From positions 288,135 through 352,134 of the forward strand of contig CAJXQR010000004.1 of the NCBI GenBank assembly GCA_913058345.1: 64,000 bases of DNA, written 5' to 3'. This DNA is from an uncultured Gammaproteobacteria bacterium. GTDB taxonomy: Bacteria; Pseudomonadota; Gammaproteobacteria; Pseudomonadales; Porticoccaceae. Position numbers and translations under genes: made by a program. Of this stretch, positions 37,619 through 48,454 are shown one piece after another; position 1 is the first letter of the stretch; the number at the start of each line of letters is the position of its first letter. Under the pieces are notes generated by a model, which saw nothing but the letters and a program-made list of their open reading frames with translations, ran no database searches and had not been told where the DNA came from.

Positions 37619-38194
37619 TTACGCCTCCTCCTCATCGCCATCTTCTTCGGTCTCAACCTTCTCCACCAGCACTTGAAGTTCAAACCTGCTGCCTTGCTCG
37701 CCGAGAGTATTATCCGCCTCAACCTTTGTCAGATTCGGCTCTTTAAATCGCTCCGAAGCATCGAGCTGACGCATGAGTGTCGAAATCCTATTATTGGATT
37801 CTGCAAAGCCGACTAAAGCAATTTTCTCTGCAGTACGATTAAACTCAACAAAGAAAATCCCGTCGGGAACCGATCGTACAAAGTCATCAAAAACTTTAAC
37901 CACACCAGGCCGATTGCCCTGCAAGTCCTTAATGACTTCCATTCGCTCTAGTACTTGTTGGCGCCTCAATTGAAGCTCTTTAATTTCTTTTACTTTTTCA
38001 TCAAGCACAGCGATCTCTGTCGTCAACAGACTATTTCTTTCATTTTGCCAGCCGATTTGCATTTGCACCCAATGCCCCCAGGCAACTGCAAGCAACAACG
38101 CGACGGACGCAACCACACCCAGAATAATCAGAAATTCTTTCTTTTTTTCCTGCCGCTGAACTTCACGCCAGGGAAGTAGATTCACATTCGCCAT
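37619..38194 (-). CDS. pilN: Type IV pilus inner membrane protein PilN
   Basis: The 191-residue protein begins MANVNLLPWRE, the conserved cytoplasmic tail that docks into PilM. One transmembrane helix follows (about 21-43), then a coiled coil and a periplasmic domain. The C-terminus is very acidic (EEDGDEEEA) and encodes the purine-rich ribosome-binding site of pilO. It starts two nt after the end of pilM. Confidence 0.94.
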   Translation of the reverse strand: MANVNLLPWREVQRQEKKKEFLIILGVVASVALLLAVAWGHWVQMQIGWQNERNSLLTTEIAVLDEKVKEIKELQLRRQQVLERMEVIKDLQGNRPGVVKVFDDFVRSVPDGIFFVEFNRTAEKIALVGFAESNNRISTLMRQLDASERFKEPNLTKVEADNTLGEQGSRFELQVLVEKVETEEDGDEEEA

Positions 38195-38196
38195 AG

Positions 38197-39273
<1,077 letters not shown>

Positions 39274-39401
39274 CTATATCCTACGGTTAGGCAAAATTTA
39301 TAAGAAGGCACTTTAACTACTTATCATGGTATATCAAGTACAAACTACTGCCTTCTTAGCTTTATAATGAGGAACAACGACTAGTCGACTAAAACGAACC
39401 T

Positions 39402-41834
39402 ATGAAATACCTACCAACTTTGATGATTCGCCTGACCTACCTTCTAGTCATTCCAGCATTGGGTGGCGCACTAATCGTCGCTGCCAGCTTGTATCTCTAC
39501 CTTAGTCCGAAATTACCTTCGGTGGAAACCCTCAAAACCGTCAAACTTCAAACCCCTTTGAGAGTTTATTCACAAGATATGAAACTTATTGGAGAGTTTG
39601 GTGAAAAACGCCGAACACCAATAAGCTTTGACGCAATTCCTCTTCAGTTCGTTCAAGCTGTCCTCTCCGCCGAAGATGACGGTTTCTATTCTCATATTGG
39701 TGTCGATTTTAAAGGCTTAGCGCGAGCAGCTCTGGAACTGGTAACCACTGGGCACATACAAACTGGCGGTAGTACCATTACCATGCAGCTCGCCAGGAAC
39801 TTTTTCCTCTCTCGAGAACAAAGCTTCATACGTAAATTTAATGAAATTTTGCTTGCGCTTCGCATTGAAGATGAACTTAGCAAAGACGAAATACTTGCCC
39901 TTTACGCCAACAAAATTTATCTCGGCAATCGCTCCTATGGTGTAGAAGCGGCTGCTATGACTTATTACGGCAGATCAATCAGCGAGCTGTCTCTGGCTCA
40001 ATTGGCCATGATTGCAGGATTGCCCAAGGCTCCATCAAGATTTAACCCTATTATTAATCCTGAGCGTGCACTGACACGACGAAACTGGATTCTTGGACGC
40101 ATGTATAAATTAGGGCATATTGATCGTGCAGCACTCGAGATGGCCCGAAGTCAGGCTATTACTGCAAAGTATCATGGTTCACATAAGGATTATGACGCGC
40201 CTTATATTGCCGAGATCGCCAGACAGGCAGCAGTGGACCTACTTGGAGCAGAGACCTATACCTCAGGTTATTCAGTATTTACAACGATTGACGCCACACT
40301 ACAAAATTATGCCGACCAGGCTCTTACAAACGGTCTGCTCAGCTATGACTGGCGTCACGGCTACCGGGGCCCGGAAGCTCACTTCGACAACCCTGATCAA
40401 TGGGGGGCCGCATTATCCAACACACTCCCAGGACAAGACCTGGAACCCGCCATTGTGACCAGCGTTGAGGAAAGTCGCATCGCACTCCAGACCCGAGATA
40501 ACCCCAACATCATCCTCAGTACTGAAGGGAGCTTAAAAGGCTTAAGACGCTATATCTCAGAGAACAAACGTAGCGCACCCGTTAAAGACCTTAGCACTGT
40601 ATTTTCCACCGGTGATCTCGTCCGTATTAATAAAGCGGCTAGCGGAGAATGGCAGTTAACACAAACACCCGATGCCCAAGCCGCACTGGTCTCCCTCAAC
40701 CCCGACACCGGGGCAATCAAAGCCATGTCGGGCGGGCTTAATTTTTATCAAAGCCCTTTTAACCGCGTCACCCAGGCCCAACGGCAACCCGGCTCTAACT
40801 TCAAACCCTTTATTTATTCTGCTGCGCTAGAAAAAGGTATGACACCTGCCAGCATGGTCAACGACGCGCCTCTCACGTTTCACGACGAAAATATTGAAAC
40901 ACAGTGGCGACCCGTCAACAGTGGCGGCAAGTTTTATGGTCCGACACGGCTGCGACAGGCTCTCTACTTATCACGCAATCTAGTATCCATCCGTGTTCTG
41001 CAATCCACAGGTATCACTTATGCCATCAACACTGCATCCAAGTTCGGTTTCAATCCCGAGCAACTTCCCCACGACTTATCCCTCGCTCTTGGCAGCCATG
41101 CTGTCACGCCACTCTCGATAGCTGGTGGGTATGCAGTGTTTGCCAACGGCGGCTATAAAATCGAACCCTACGTGATTGAACGCATTACTGATAACGAAGG
41201 GCAGCCTGTTTTCCAGGCGACGAACCCCACCGTTTGTCGTGACTGTCCTGACAACAACGACGCTGGAAATAGCTTTGCCAAAGCGGAGAATCCGGCAGAA
41301 CAAAGTACACAACCCGCAACAGCAACGCCCTTGCGTCCTTCAGCAAAAAGGATACTGGAGCCCCGTGTCGCCTATATCATGGACTCCATGCTAAAAGACG
41401 TTGTCAAACGAGGCACAGCAACAAAAGCACGAGCAATGAAGCGGGATGATATCGCCGGAAAAACCGGCACCACCAATGGCCCCAGAGACGCCTGGTTTTC
41501 TGGTTACAACCCCGATTTGGTTACCACTACCTGGCTAGGCTTCGACGACAACCGCAAGCTCGGACGACGGGAGTTTGGTGGCTCGGCTGCCCTGCCCATA
41601 TGGATAGACTACATGAGCAAGGCACTGGAAAACCAACCGCAACGCTATCACCCACAGCCTCCAGGACTTGTCTCTGTACGTATCGACCCAAAAACCGGAT
41701 TGCGAGTTTCACCCGGGGAGAAGAATGGTATTTTTGAGCTTTTTCGGGAAGAAAATCTTCCAAGCTACGGCGACATCAGTAATCCAGGTCAATTTTTTGA
41801 AGCCGACGCCTCATTACCGGAAGATATTTTCTAG
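39402..41834 (+). CDS. mrcA: Penicillin-binding protein 1A
   Basis: The 810-residue bifunctional murein synthase has an N-terminal membrane anchor (about 9-34). Its GT51 glycosyltransferase carries catalytic Glu91 in SAEDDGFYSHIG and GGSTITMQLARNFF (122-135). An OB-like insert follows, then the transpeptidase with nucleophile Ser465 in PGSNFKPF (SxxK), SRN in LYLSRNL, and KTGTT near residue 685. It polymerises and cross-links peptidoglycan in the periplasm. It is often called ponA in pseudomonads. It is divergent from pilM and converges on cysQ with only eight nt between the stops. Confidence 0.96.
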   Translation: MKYLPTLMIRLTYLLVIPALGGALIVAASLYLYLSPKLPSVETLKTVKLQTPLRVYSQDMKLIGEFGEKRRTPISFDAIPLQFVQAVLSAEDDGFYSHIGVDFKGLARAALELVTTGHIQTGGSTITMQLARNFFLSREQSFIRKFNEILLALRIEDELSKDEILALYANKIYLGNRSYGVEAAAMTYYGRSISELSLAQLAMIAGLPKAPSRFNPIINPERALTRRNWILGRMYKLGHIDRAALEMARSQAITAKYHGSHKDYDAPYIAEIARQAAVDLLGAETYTSGYSVFTTIDATLQNYADQALTNGLLSYDWRHGYRGPEAHFDNPDQWGAALSNTLPGQDLEPAIVTSVEESRIALQTRDNPNIILSTEGSLKGLRRYISENKRSAPVKDLSTVFSTGDLVRINKAASGEWQLTQTPDAQAALVSLNPDTGAIKAMSGGLNFYQSPFNRVTQAQRQPGSNFKPFIYSAALEKGMTPASMVNDAPLTFHDENIETQWRPVNSGGKFYGPTRLRQALYLSRNLVSIRVLQSTGITYAINTASKFGFNPEQLPHDLSLALGSHAVTPLSIAGGYAVFANGGYKIEPYVIERITDNEGQPVFQATNPTVCRDCPDNNDAGNSFAKAENPAEQSTQPATATPLRPSAKRILEPRVAYIMDSMLKDVVKRGTATKARAMKRDDIAGKTGTTNGPRDAWFSGYNPDLVTTTWLGFDDNRKLGRREFGGSAALPIWIDYMSKALENQPQRYHPQPPGLVSVRIDPKTGLRVSPGEKNGIFELFREENLPSYGDISNPGQFFEADASLPEDIF

Positions 41835-41842
41835 CCTTGCTT

Positions 41843-42703
41843 TCATAGGGAGTCGTCGCTATTGAACTCCGACAATAAGTCTCGCCAAGGAAAAGTGGTA
41901 TCACCCAACACATAAAAATACGGATTAAGCAATGCCTCTTTCTCGTTATATCGCAACAGCTCCAGGTCCGCATTAACCACCTGGCCTCCCGCCGCTTCAA
42001 CAACCGCTTGCGCTGCCGCCGTATCCCACTCCATGGTTGGCGCCAATCGAGGATAAATATCGGCACTGCCCTCGGCGACCAAACACAGCTTCAGTGAGCT
42101 GCCCATATTACAGGTGTCCGTGTGGCCCAAATCTTTTGCCAGGCGCGTTAATAGATCATCAACAGCGCCCGCGCCATGGCTACGGCTCGCCACCACTGTC
42201 ACCGGCTTCTCTGATCCACCGCGGCCACTCATAGAGCGCACTGCAATGGATTGTTGAGGCTCAATACCTTCAATTTTATACGCGCCACTACCCTGCAAGC
42301 CGGTATAAGTAACGCCACTAACAGGCACATGTACCACGCCCAAAACAGGTTTATGGTTGTCAATTAAAGCGACATTAACAGTGAACTCACCGCTGCGCTT
42401 GATAAATTCTTTGGTGCCATCAAGGGGATCAATAATCCAGTAACGCTGCCATTGACTGCGCTCTGAATAAGGCGGAGCTACTGCCTCCTCACTCAATACC
42501 GGCACACCGTCCAACAAGTTTTCTAACCCGGCGACTAATATGTGATGAGCCGCCAAATCAGCCGCCGTCAGAGGTGACTCATCGGCCTTCACTTCAACAC
42601 CAAGGTCACTGCGGGTATAGACCTCCAGAATAGCTTCACCTGCACGACGACAAAGCGCTACCACCTCATCCACAATATCTTTATTCACAACTGTTTGACT
42701 CAC
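41843..42703 (-). CDS. cysQ: 3'(2'),5'-bisphosphate nucleotidase
   Basis: The 286-residue magnesium-dependent phosphatase converts 3'-phosphoadenosine 5'-phosphate to AMP and so relieves inhibition in sulfate assimilation. The inositol-monophosphatase-fold signatures are VLSEEA (about 73-78), the metal site IDPLDGTKEF (about 94-103) and the C-terminal MEWDTAAAQAVVEAAGG. I prefer the GTG at 42703 with AAGGGAG five nt before it. The ATG at 42718 has its only GG immediately adjacent. It lies 33 nt downstream of nudE. Confidence 0.94.
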   Translation of the reverse strand: MSQTVVNKDIVDEVVALCRRAGEAILEVYTRSDLGVEVKADESPLTAADLAAHHILVAGLENLLDGVPVLSEEAVAPPYSERSQWQRYWIIDPLDGTKEFIKRSGEFTVNVALIDNHKPVLGVVHVPVSGVTYTGLQGSGAYKIEGIEPQQSIAVRSMSGRGGSEKPVTVVASRSHGAGAVDDLLTRLAKDLGHTDTCNMGSSLKLCLVAEGSADIYPRLAPTMEWDTAAAQAVVEAAGGQVVNADLELLRYNEKEALLNPYFYVLGDTTFPWRDLLSEFNSDDSL

Positions 42704-42736
42704 ACCCACTCCCTTCATCCTGAAACCGTAAAAAGG

Positions 42737-43300
42737 TCACTCAACTATACTAATAGCAGAGGACTGTAAATAATCTCGCGCCATATACAAGGCTGTAATC
42801 GATACACCATCACTGACATCGGCTCGACTCACCAATTCAGCCAGATTATCGAGAGGCCACTCCATCGTTGCCATTGGCTCAGGCTCATCTCCCGGCAGGG
42901 ATTCCGGATACAAATCCCAGGCGACTAACACATCGATACTGCGCTCCATGTAAGACGGTGTTAAATGAATGTTCTTTAAAAAACGTAGCTCTCGGGCACC
43001 AACACCGGCCTCTTCCTTTAGCTCTCGGTTACCTGCCTCCAGGTTGTTCTCCCCCGGGTCTATCGCCCCTTTAGGCAGGCCCCACTGATAGGCGTTAATA
43101 CCGGCGCTGTATTCCTGCACTAAAATCACCTCGCCCTGGGCCGTTACCGGTACAACAGCAACTGCACCAAAACCCGCCGACGCCAGGCGTTCATAAGTGC
43201 GCTCCACACCATTGGAAAAGCGCAGTTCTAACTGTTCAACCTGGAACAGTCGAGTGCGAGCAATACGCTGTCGCTTCAAAATTAAGGGATTAGTCGGCAT
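42737..43300 (-). CDS. nudE: ADP compounds hydrolase NudE
   Basis: The 187-residue Nudix hydrolase cleaves ADP-ribose, diadenosine polyphosphates and NADH. The Nudix box is GAIDPGENNLEAGNRELKEEAGV, about residues 78-100, with all catalytic glutamates. Start choice: the ATG at 43300 has AAAGG seven nt upstream; a TTG two codons earlier is less likely. It is adjacent to cysQ and divergent from yrfG, an arrangement found in E. coli and pseudomonads. Confidence 0.93.
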   Translation of the reverse strand: MPTNPLILKRQRIARTRLFQVEQLELRFSNGVERTYERLASAGFGAVAVVPVTAQGEVILVQEYSAGINAYQWGLPKGAIDPGENNLEAGNRELKEEAGVGARELRFLKNIHLTPSYMERSIDVLVAWDLYPESLPGDEPEPMATMEWPLDNLAELVSRADVSDGVSITALYMARDYLQSSAISIVE

Positions 43301-43365
43301 ACTCAAGCCTTTGATTATGACGTGCCATTTTATTCCATCGTTTTACCGTAGAGGTATTATCAACC

Positions 43366-44022
43366 ATGCTCGACTGGAACACCATTGACACCGTATTACT
43401 CGACATGGACGGTACCTTGCTCGATTTGCATTTTGATAACTTCTTCTGGCAGCATCACCTGCCGGCTCGCTACGCTGAGCTTCATAAAATGGAGCCCCAG
43501 ATCGCACTCGATAAACTCTACAAACGCTTTGAAGAAAAGCGCAGCTCCATTGAATGGTATTGCACAGATTTCTGGTCGGCGGAACTCGACCTCGACATTC
43601 CCGCACTAAAAAGAGAAGTGCAACATTTGATTGCTGAGCGCCCCCATGTACGGCAGTTTTTAAGCGCACTTGGCAATACTCATCGCCAGCGCGTACTGAT
43701 CACCAACGCGCATCGCGACAGCCTCAACTTAAAACTCGACATCACTGGAATCGACGACCTGCTCGACATTCTAATTTCATCTCACGATTATAGCGCACCC
43801 AAAGAGTTGCCCATCTTTTGGGAGAGTCTTAGTCAACAGATCCACTTTGACCCAAAACGTACTCTGTTTATTGATGACACCGAAGATATGCTCCGTGCTG
43901 CTGAGAGTTTTGGCATCGCCCACCTACTTTGCATTCGCCAGCCCGATAGCAAAACCACAGCACGCACAGATCTAAAATACCCCGCTATTGAACATTTCTC
44001 AGACCTCTTACCCATCGACTAA
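43366..44022 (+). CDS. yrfG: GMP/IMP nucleotidase YrfG (HAD family)
   Basis: The 218-residue HAD hydrolase removes phosphate from purine mononucleotides. The catalytic loop is LLDMDGTLLDL (about 11-21), motif II is LITNAHRD, and the C-terminal acidic motif is LFIDDTEDML. The cap insert FWQHHLPARYAE follows the first motif, as in YrfG. It stands eight nt before hslR and is divergent from nudE. Confidence 0.92.
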   Translation: MLDWNTIDTVLLDMDGTLLDLHFDNFFWQHHLPARYAELHKMEPQIALDKLYKRFEEKRSSIEWYCTDFWSAELDLDIPALKREVQHLIAERPHVRQFLSALGNTHRQRVLITNAHRDSLNLKLDITGIDDLLDILISSHDYSAPKELPIFWESLSQQIHFDPKRTLFIDDTEDMLRAAESFGIAHLLCIRQPDSKTTARTDLKYPAIEHFSDLLPID

Positions 44023-44030
44023 AGACTGCC

Positions 44031-44420
44031 ATGGAAAAAGTTCGCATTGATAAATGGTTATGGGCCGCCAGGTTTTTCAAAACCCGTGCTCTTGCCAAAG
44101 CCGCTATAGAGGGCGGCAAAGTACATATGGCGGGTCAGCGGGTAAAAGCCAGCAAAGAACTAAAAACTGGGGCCCAACTCACCATTCGCCAGGGCTGGGA
44201 CGAAAAAGAAATACGCATTGATGCCCTGAGCGATAAACGCAGGGGGGCTACCGAGGCTGCAGCCTTGTACACCGAAACAGAACAAAGCCTGCTCGATAGA
44301 GAAAGGCGCGCCGCTGAGCGCAAGGCAGCAAACAACAGCCACTACCCCCCCGATCAACGACCCAATAAGAAACAACGACGGCAAATACACCGCTTCCAAC
44401 GCGAGCAAAATCTCGACTAG
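44031..44420 (+). CDS. hslR: Heat shock protein 15, S4-domain RNA-binding
   Basis: The 129-residue protein binds 50S subunits carrying nascent chains and recycles them. The S4 fold occupies residues 4-65 (VRIDKWLWAARFFKTRALAKAA, then GGKVHMAGQRVKASKEL). The C-terminal third is highly basic and polar (RPNKKQRRQIHRFQRE). It lies between yrfG and hslO, the classical heat-shock pair. A hairpin-rich stretch starts exactly at its stop codon. Confidence 0.94.
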   Translation: MEKVRIDKWLWAARFFKTRALAKAAIEGGKVHMAGQRVKASKELKTGAQLTIRQGWDEKEIRIDALSDKRRGATEAAALYTETEQSLLDRERRAAERKAANNSHYPPDQRPNKKQRRQIHRFQREQNLD

Positions 44421-44466
44421 AAAGACCACCCCGATCAAGTGGTCTGGACAACATCGGGGATCTTTC
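44420..44466 (+). promoter_or_regulatory. Mutually exclusive RNA hairpins between hslR and hslO
   Basis: Structure A pairs AGACCAC (44423-44429) with GTGGTCT (44439-44445). Structure B pairs GAAAGA (44420-44425) with TCTTTC (44461-44466) and CCCCGAT (44429-44435) with ATCGGGG (44453-44459), a 13-bp stem with a 3-nt bulge. A and B share bases, so only one can form, or a pseudoknot results. There is no real T tract, so simple termination is doubtful. Confidence 0.4.
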
Positions 44467-44514
44467 GTACATTGCAGCCCCGCTGAGCAAGCCCTCTAAC
44501 CCATCGGTAAAATC

Positions 44515-45420
44515 ATGCCTAAACCCGACAATGATCTGTTGCAGAGATTCCTCTTTGAACAGAGCGATATACGCGGCGAAATCGTCTCCCTGCAAGACAG
44601 CTATCAGGCCGTGCTCGCTAACCATAAACACCCTGCTTCATACCTAACGACAACGGTTAACACCCTGCTCGGCGAGTTTCTAAGTGCCGCTGCTCTGCTG
44701 AGTGCCACACTGAAGTTCGACGGTATTATCACTCTTCAGGCAAAACCCAAAATACCCGGCCCCCTTGAACTCATCATGGCCGACTGTACTCGCCACAATA
44801 ACCTTCGCGCCGTGGCTCGTCTTCATGAACACAACCCAGCAGACGAACGACAATGCAATTTTCGTGAACTGCTCGAAGGCGGATTTTTAGTCATTACTAT
44901 CGATCCTGCGAAAGGAGAACGCTACCAAAGCGTCATCGCTATTGAGCACGATTCATTGAGCGATTGTCTGAATACCTATTTCCAGCAATCGGAACAACTG
45001 CCCACCCGCATCTGGTTGGCAGCCGATGGCGACAGAGCCTCTGGGCTTCTGTTGCAAGCCTTACCCATTCAGTTGCAGAGCCTTGAACAGCGTAGCGAAC
45101 TTTGGCAGCACGTCAGCTTGCTAGCCGATACCTTAAAAGCTGACGAGCAATTGGCACTAGGACATGATGCACAATTACATCGTCTGTTCCACCAGGAGGC
45201 ATTGCAACTCTTCGAACCCACGGCACTGCAGTTCTCCTGCAGTTGCTCGCGCACCCGTACCGCCAATATGCTAGTAAGCTTGGGCAGAGAAGAAGTCGAT
45301 GCCATTCTCGAAGAACAAACCAGCATTGATATTAGCTGCGAATTTTGCCATTACGTCTACCGATTCAGTCCTGCACAAGCAGCACAGCTATTTATCAACA
45401 CGCCTCCGACCCTGCATTAA
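44515..45420 (+). CDS. hslO: Redox-regulated chaperone Hsp33
   Basis: The 301-residue holdase is activated by oxidation and heat. The C-terminal zinc switch is complete: Cys242 and Cys244 (FSCSCSRTR), Cys275 and Cys278 (DISCEFC), with 30 residues between the pairs. The N-terminal substrate-binding domain has the family stretch LLGEFLSAAALLSATLKFDG (51-70). It lies downstream of hslR; the 94-nt gap contains alternative hairpins. Confidence 0.95.
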   Translation: MPKPDNDLLQRFLFEQSDIRGEIVSLQDSYQAVLANHKHPASYLTTTVNTLLGEFLSAAALLSATLKFDGIITLQAKPKIPGPLELIMADCTRHNNLRAVARLHEHNPADERQCNFRELLEGGFLVITIDPAKGERYQSVIAIEHDSLSDCLNTYFQQSEQLPTRIWLAADGDRASGLLLQALPIQLQSLEQRSELWQHVSLLADTLKADEQLALGHDAQLHRLFHQEALQLFEPTALQFSCSCSRTRTANMLVSLGREEVDAILEEQTSIDISCEFCHYVYRFSPAQAAQLFINTPPTLH

Positions 45421-45436
45421 GGCGATGTTTTTTCCC

Positions 45437-45465
45437 TTCGCCCAGAGGGCGTTTTCTGGCATAAT
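45437..45465 (+). promoter_or_regulatory. Candidate pckA promoter overlapping an hslO terminator-like hairpin
   Basis: TGGCATAAT contains an extended -10 (TGN plus CATAAT, 45460-45465). The -35 at 45437-45442 is poor (TTCGCC). CGCCC-AGA-GGGCG followed by TTTT (45439-45455) overlaps it and could end hslO transcription. It lies about 75 nt before the pckA start. Confidence 0.35.
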
Positions 45466-45539
45466 TGGCGCCCTTTTTTGGCATGACCTGGATTGCGAAT
45501 AGCACGCTTCCCCTTAAACCGTTCACAGGATTGAAACTA

Positions 45540-47099
45540 ATGACCGACTTTGATACTTCTGCGGCAACCATTTACACCGACCTGAGTTCCGCTGAACTGA
45601 TCGAACAATCCCTTCAGCGTAAAGAAGGCGTGCTCACCCACACTGGCGCCTTGTGTGCAGAGACCGGGCAGCATACCGGCCGCTCACCCGCCGACCGTTT
45701 TATTGTCGAAGAACCCAGCACCAGCGATGCTATCAACTGGGGTCCGGTCAACCGCCCTTTTCCTCAAGACAAGTTCGACGCGCTGTGGGATCGTGTCGAA
45801 TCCTATATTGCCGGCGTTGATCGCTTCGTTTCCTACCTCCATATCGGCCAGGATAGGGAACACTACATTCCCGCCAAGGTCACGACCGAGACCGCCTGGC
45901 ACAACCTTTTCGCCAGAAACATGTTCATCCGCACCGAACAATACAACCCGGCCAGTAAAGAGGGTTGGCAAATTCTCCACGCCGCCAACTTTGTTTGCGA
46001 GCCCGAGCGCGATGGCACGACCAGTAACGGCGTGGTTATCATTAACTTCGCACAACGAAAAGTCTTACTGGCCGGTATGAAATACGCCGGTGAAATGAAA
46101 AAGAGCATGTTTTCGGTACAGAATTTTCTGTTGCCTGAGAAAGACGTTATGCCCATGCACTGTGCAGCCAATGTCGGTGAAGATGGTGATGTCGCTCTAT
46201 TTTTCGGTCTCTCCGGCACGGGTAAAACCACACTTTCGGCCGATCCGCTTCGCTACCTAATTGGCGACGATGAGCACGGCTGGAGCAAAGGCGCAGTATT
46301 CAACCTAGAAGGTGGCTGCTACGCCAAAACCATTGACCTCAGCCAGAAGAACGAACCCGTTATTTGGGATGCCATTCGCTTCGGCGCTATCGTAGAAAAC
46401 GTCGTCCTTAATGAAAAGCGCGAACCTGATTACTGCGACACTTCGCTGACCGAGAACGGCCGCTGCAGCTACCCCCTCGAGCACGTCGAAATGCGCTCTG
46501 AGAAAAACCGTGCAGGCGAGCCGAAGCATATTATGTTCCTCACCTGCGATGTTACTGGCGTATTACCCCCCGTTTCTATTTTGTCGAAAGAAGCCGCGGC
46601 CTACCACTTTCTCAGTGGCTACACCGCTCGTGTCGGCTCAACCGAACTCGGTGGTGAGTCGGGCATCAACCCCACTTTCTCTGCCTGTTTCGGCGCTCCG
46701 TTTATGCCTCGCCCCGCCGGTGTTTATGCTGAGTTATTGATGAAACGCATCGAAGATTTTGGCAGTAAGGTCTATCTGGTTAATACCGGCTGGACTGGCG
46801 GCGCGGGAGGTTCTAGCGGCACGGGTGCTCGCTTTCCCATCCCCGTCACCCGATCGATTATCTCCGCTATTCAAAATGGTGATATGGAAAACGCCGAAAC
46901 TGCACAGCTACCATTATTGAATCTCCAGTTTCCCGTCGCCGTACCGGGTGTTGACCAGAGCTACCTCAACCCACGTGAAGCCTGGGAAGACAAAACCGCC
47001 TACGACAAACAAGCCGCCAAGCTGGCTGAACTGTTCATTGAAAACTTCAAGAGCTTCGATGTATCGGATGACATCACTGAAGCGGGACCCAGCTTATAG
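45540..47099 (+). CDS. pckA: Phosphoenolpyruvate carboxykinase (ATP)
   Basis: The 519-residue gluconeogenic enzyme converts oxaloacetate and ATP to phosphoenolpyruvate. The P-loop GLSGTGKTT lies near residues 223-231, followed by [14 protein letters not shown] with the metal-binding Asp. [11 protein letters not shown] and the C-terminal [18 protein letters not shown] are the other signatures. I use the ATG at 45540, where the homologous N-terminus ([17 protein letters not shown]) begins, instead of the upstream open frame. It is monocistronic with a strong terminator, convergent with hemY. Confidence 0.97.
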   Translation: MTDFDTSAATIYTDLSSAELIEQSLQRKEGVLTHTGALCAETGQHTGRSPADRFIVEEPSTSDAINWGPVNRPFPQDKFDALWDRVESYIAGVDRFVSYLHIGQDREHYIPAKVTTETAWHNLFARNMFIRTEQYNPASKEGWQILHAANFVCEPERDGTTSNGVVIINFAQRKVLLAGMKYAGEMKKSMFSVQNFLLPEKDVMPMHCAANVGEDGDVALFFGLSGTGKTTLSADPLRYLIGDDEHGWSKGAVFNLEGGCYAKTIDLSQKNEPVIWDAIRFGAIVENVVLNEKREPDYCDTSLTENGRCSYPLEHVEMRSEKNRAGEPKHIMFLTCDVTGVLPPVSILSKEAAAYHFLSGYTARVGSTELGGESGINPTFSACFGAPFMPRPAGVYAELLMKRIEDFGSKVYLVNTGWTGGAGGSSGTGARFPIPVTRSIISAIQNGDMENAETAQLPLLNLQFPVAVPGVDQSYLNPREAWEDKTAYDKQAAKLAELFIENFKSFDVSDDITEAGPSL

Positions 47100-47147
47100 G
47101 CTTTATGGCTAAAAGCAGATTACTCAGTGTAGTCGCGAGTAAATGCC

Positions 47148-47188
47148 TGGCATAAAAAAAGCACCTCAACGGTGCTTTTTTTATGCCA
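47148..47188. terminator. Bidirectional terminator, perfect 18-bp stem
   Basis: TGGCATAAAAAAAGCACC (47148-47165) pairs perfectly with GGTGCTTTTTTTATGCCA (47171-47188) around TCAAC. It serves the convergent pckA and hemY transcripts. Confidence 0.93.
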
Positions 47189-47222
47189 GTCAATTAAGCT
47201 GCCATTGTCTAACCCACCATTA

Positions 47223-48449
47223 TTAAGCTAATCCTACGGTCTGATTTCCATTAGCCGTTACTTCAAGCAAGCCCTGACGATAAAACTGTAGACTTTTCTC
47301 CCGCTCACCGAGGCGCCCCAGCACTTCCGCCAGCTCGGCATAGGTTTCAGGCCGGCTTTCCAATTTTAGGGCCGCTTCTAAATAATCCCGCGCCTTACCC
47401 CATAGCTCACTGCGTTTACACAAACGCGCCAGGCTCAACAAGAGAGCAGCATTGTTCGGCTGTTCTTTGAGCCACCCTTCAGCAATTTTCAATCGTTGTG
47501 CGGTATCACCTTCAAGTTGGCTATAAGTTGCCAGCAAGTGTTTATCCCAAGTGCTCTTAATCGCTTTACGGAGTTCTTTCTCTGCAAGTGCCGACTCACC
47601 AACTTGAACCAGGAGCTCGGCATGATTGGCCACAACAACAGGTGCTGTGCGTACATTTTTTGCCATTCGACCCCAAAGGTCCGACAGAGCTTGTTTATTC
47701 TTAGCCATATCGGCGTCGAGGTTGTTAGCCAGTTGACGCAATTGCGCCCCACGAATAAGAACTTCAAGCTGGTACAAACCCTCGACATCCATCACCTTAT
47801 TGGCGCGTAAATCAGCCAGCAGCTTTTCCAGCTGATCCCACTGTTGTAAATTTCGGTACGTTCTTTCAAGCAAACTAAGGATGTAAGGGTGCTTGGGGTG
47901 ACGAGCATATAACGCCTGTAAAATCGGCAGAGCCTCAGCATAATTGTCGCCGCCGAGCAACAGACGCACTCGAGTCAGTGCAACCGCCATTTCATTGCGC
48001 GAATCTGCCTTTTCAGCCAGACCCAAAAGACGACCGACCTCCTGCTCATTACCCAGTTCGGCTGCCGCATTGGCCGCCCCAAGATAATTAATCAGGGCGA
48101 GCTCGGAATCTGCCGCTGATTTTGATAAGTTTTTGCAAGCTGATGCCCAGCGACCTTCGGCTAAATCGAGAAGCCCCCGATAGGTTAAACGGCTATTCCT
48201 CTGCTTTTTTTTCACCTTCCGATTTCGCGTCAACCGCAGGCCCGGTATCAACAAAGCCCGCAATAAACTCATCAACATCCGCAATAACAGCCACAACGCG
48301 ATTACGGCTAACACGCCCGTCCAAAGAGTAAATTGAACTGCTGTAGAACCCATTGAAACGAGCACAAAACCTGGATATTGCCCAATCAGCCAGTACACTA
48401 GACTGCCACCGAAAGCTGCCAAGATTAACACTACAATTGCGATTCTCAC
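47223..48449 (-). CDS. hemY: HemY-like TPR membrane protein
   Basis: The 408-residue inner-membrane protein of the hemCDXY operon has two N-terminal transmembrane helices (about 5-25 and 38-65), the HemY_N stretch TYRGLLDLAEGRWASACKNL (about 88-107), and TPR repeats to the C-terminus. Its biochemical role in tetrapyrrole synthesis is unsettled. Unlike Bacillus HemY it is not protoporphyrinogen oxidase. The GTG at 48449, with GGAGG nine nt upstream, is preferred to the TTG at 48458, which abuts that site. It starts five nt after the hemX stop. Confidence 0.9.
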   Translation of the reverse strand: MRIAIVVLILAAFGGSLVYWLIGQYPGFVLVSMGSTAVQFTLWTGVLAVIALWLLLRMLMSLLRALLIPGLRLTRNRKVKKKQRNSRLTYRGLLDLAEGRWASACKNLSKSAADSELALINYLGAANAAAELGNEQEVGRLLGLAEKADSRNEMAVALTRVRLLLGGDNYAEALPILQALYARHPKHPYILSLLERTYRNLQQWDQLEKLLADLRANKVMDVEGLYQLEVLIRGAQLRQLANNLDADMAKNKQALSDLWGRMAKNVRTAPVVVANHAELLVQVGESALAEKELRKAIKSTWDKHLLATYSQLEGDTAQRLKIAEGWLKEQPNNAALLLSLARLCKRSELWGKARDYLEAALKLESRPETYAELAEVLGRLGEREKSLQFYRQGLLEVTANGNQTVGLA

Positions 48450-48454
48450 GCTAA

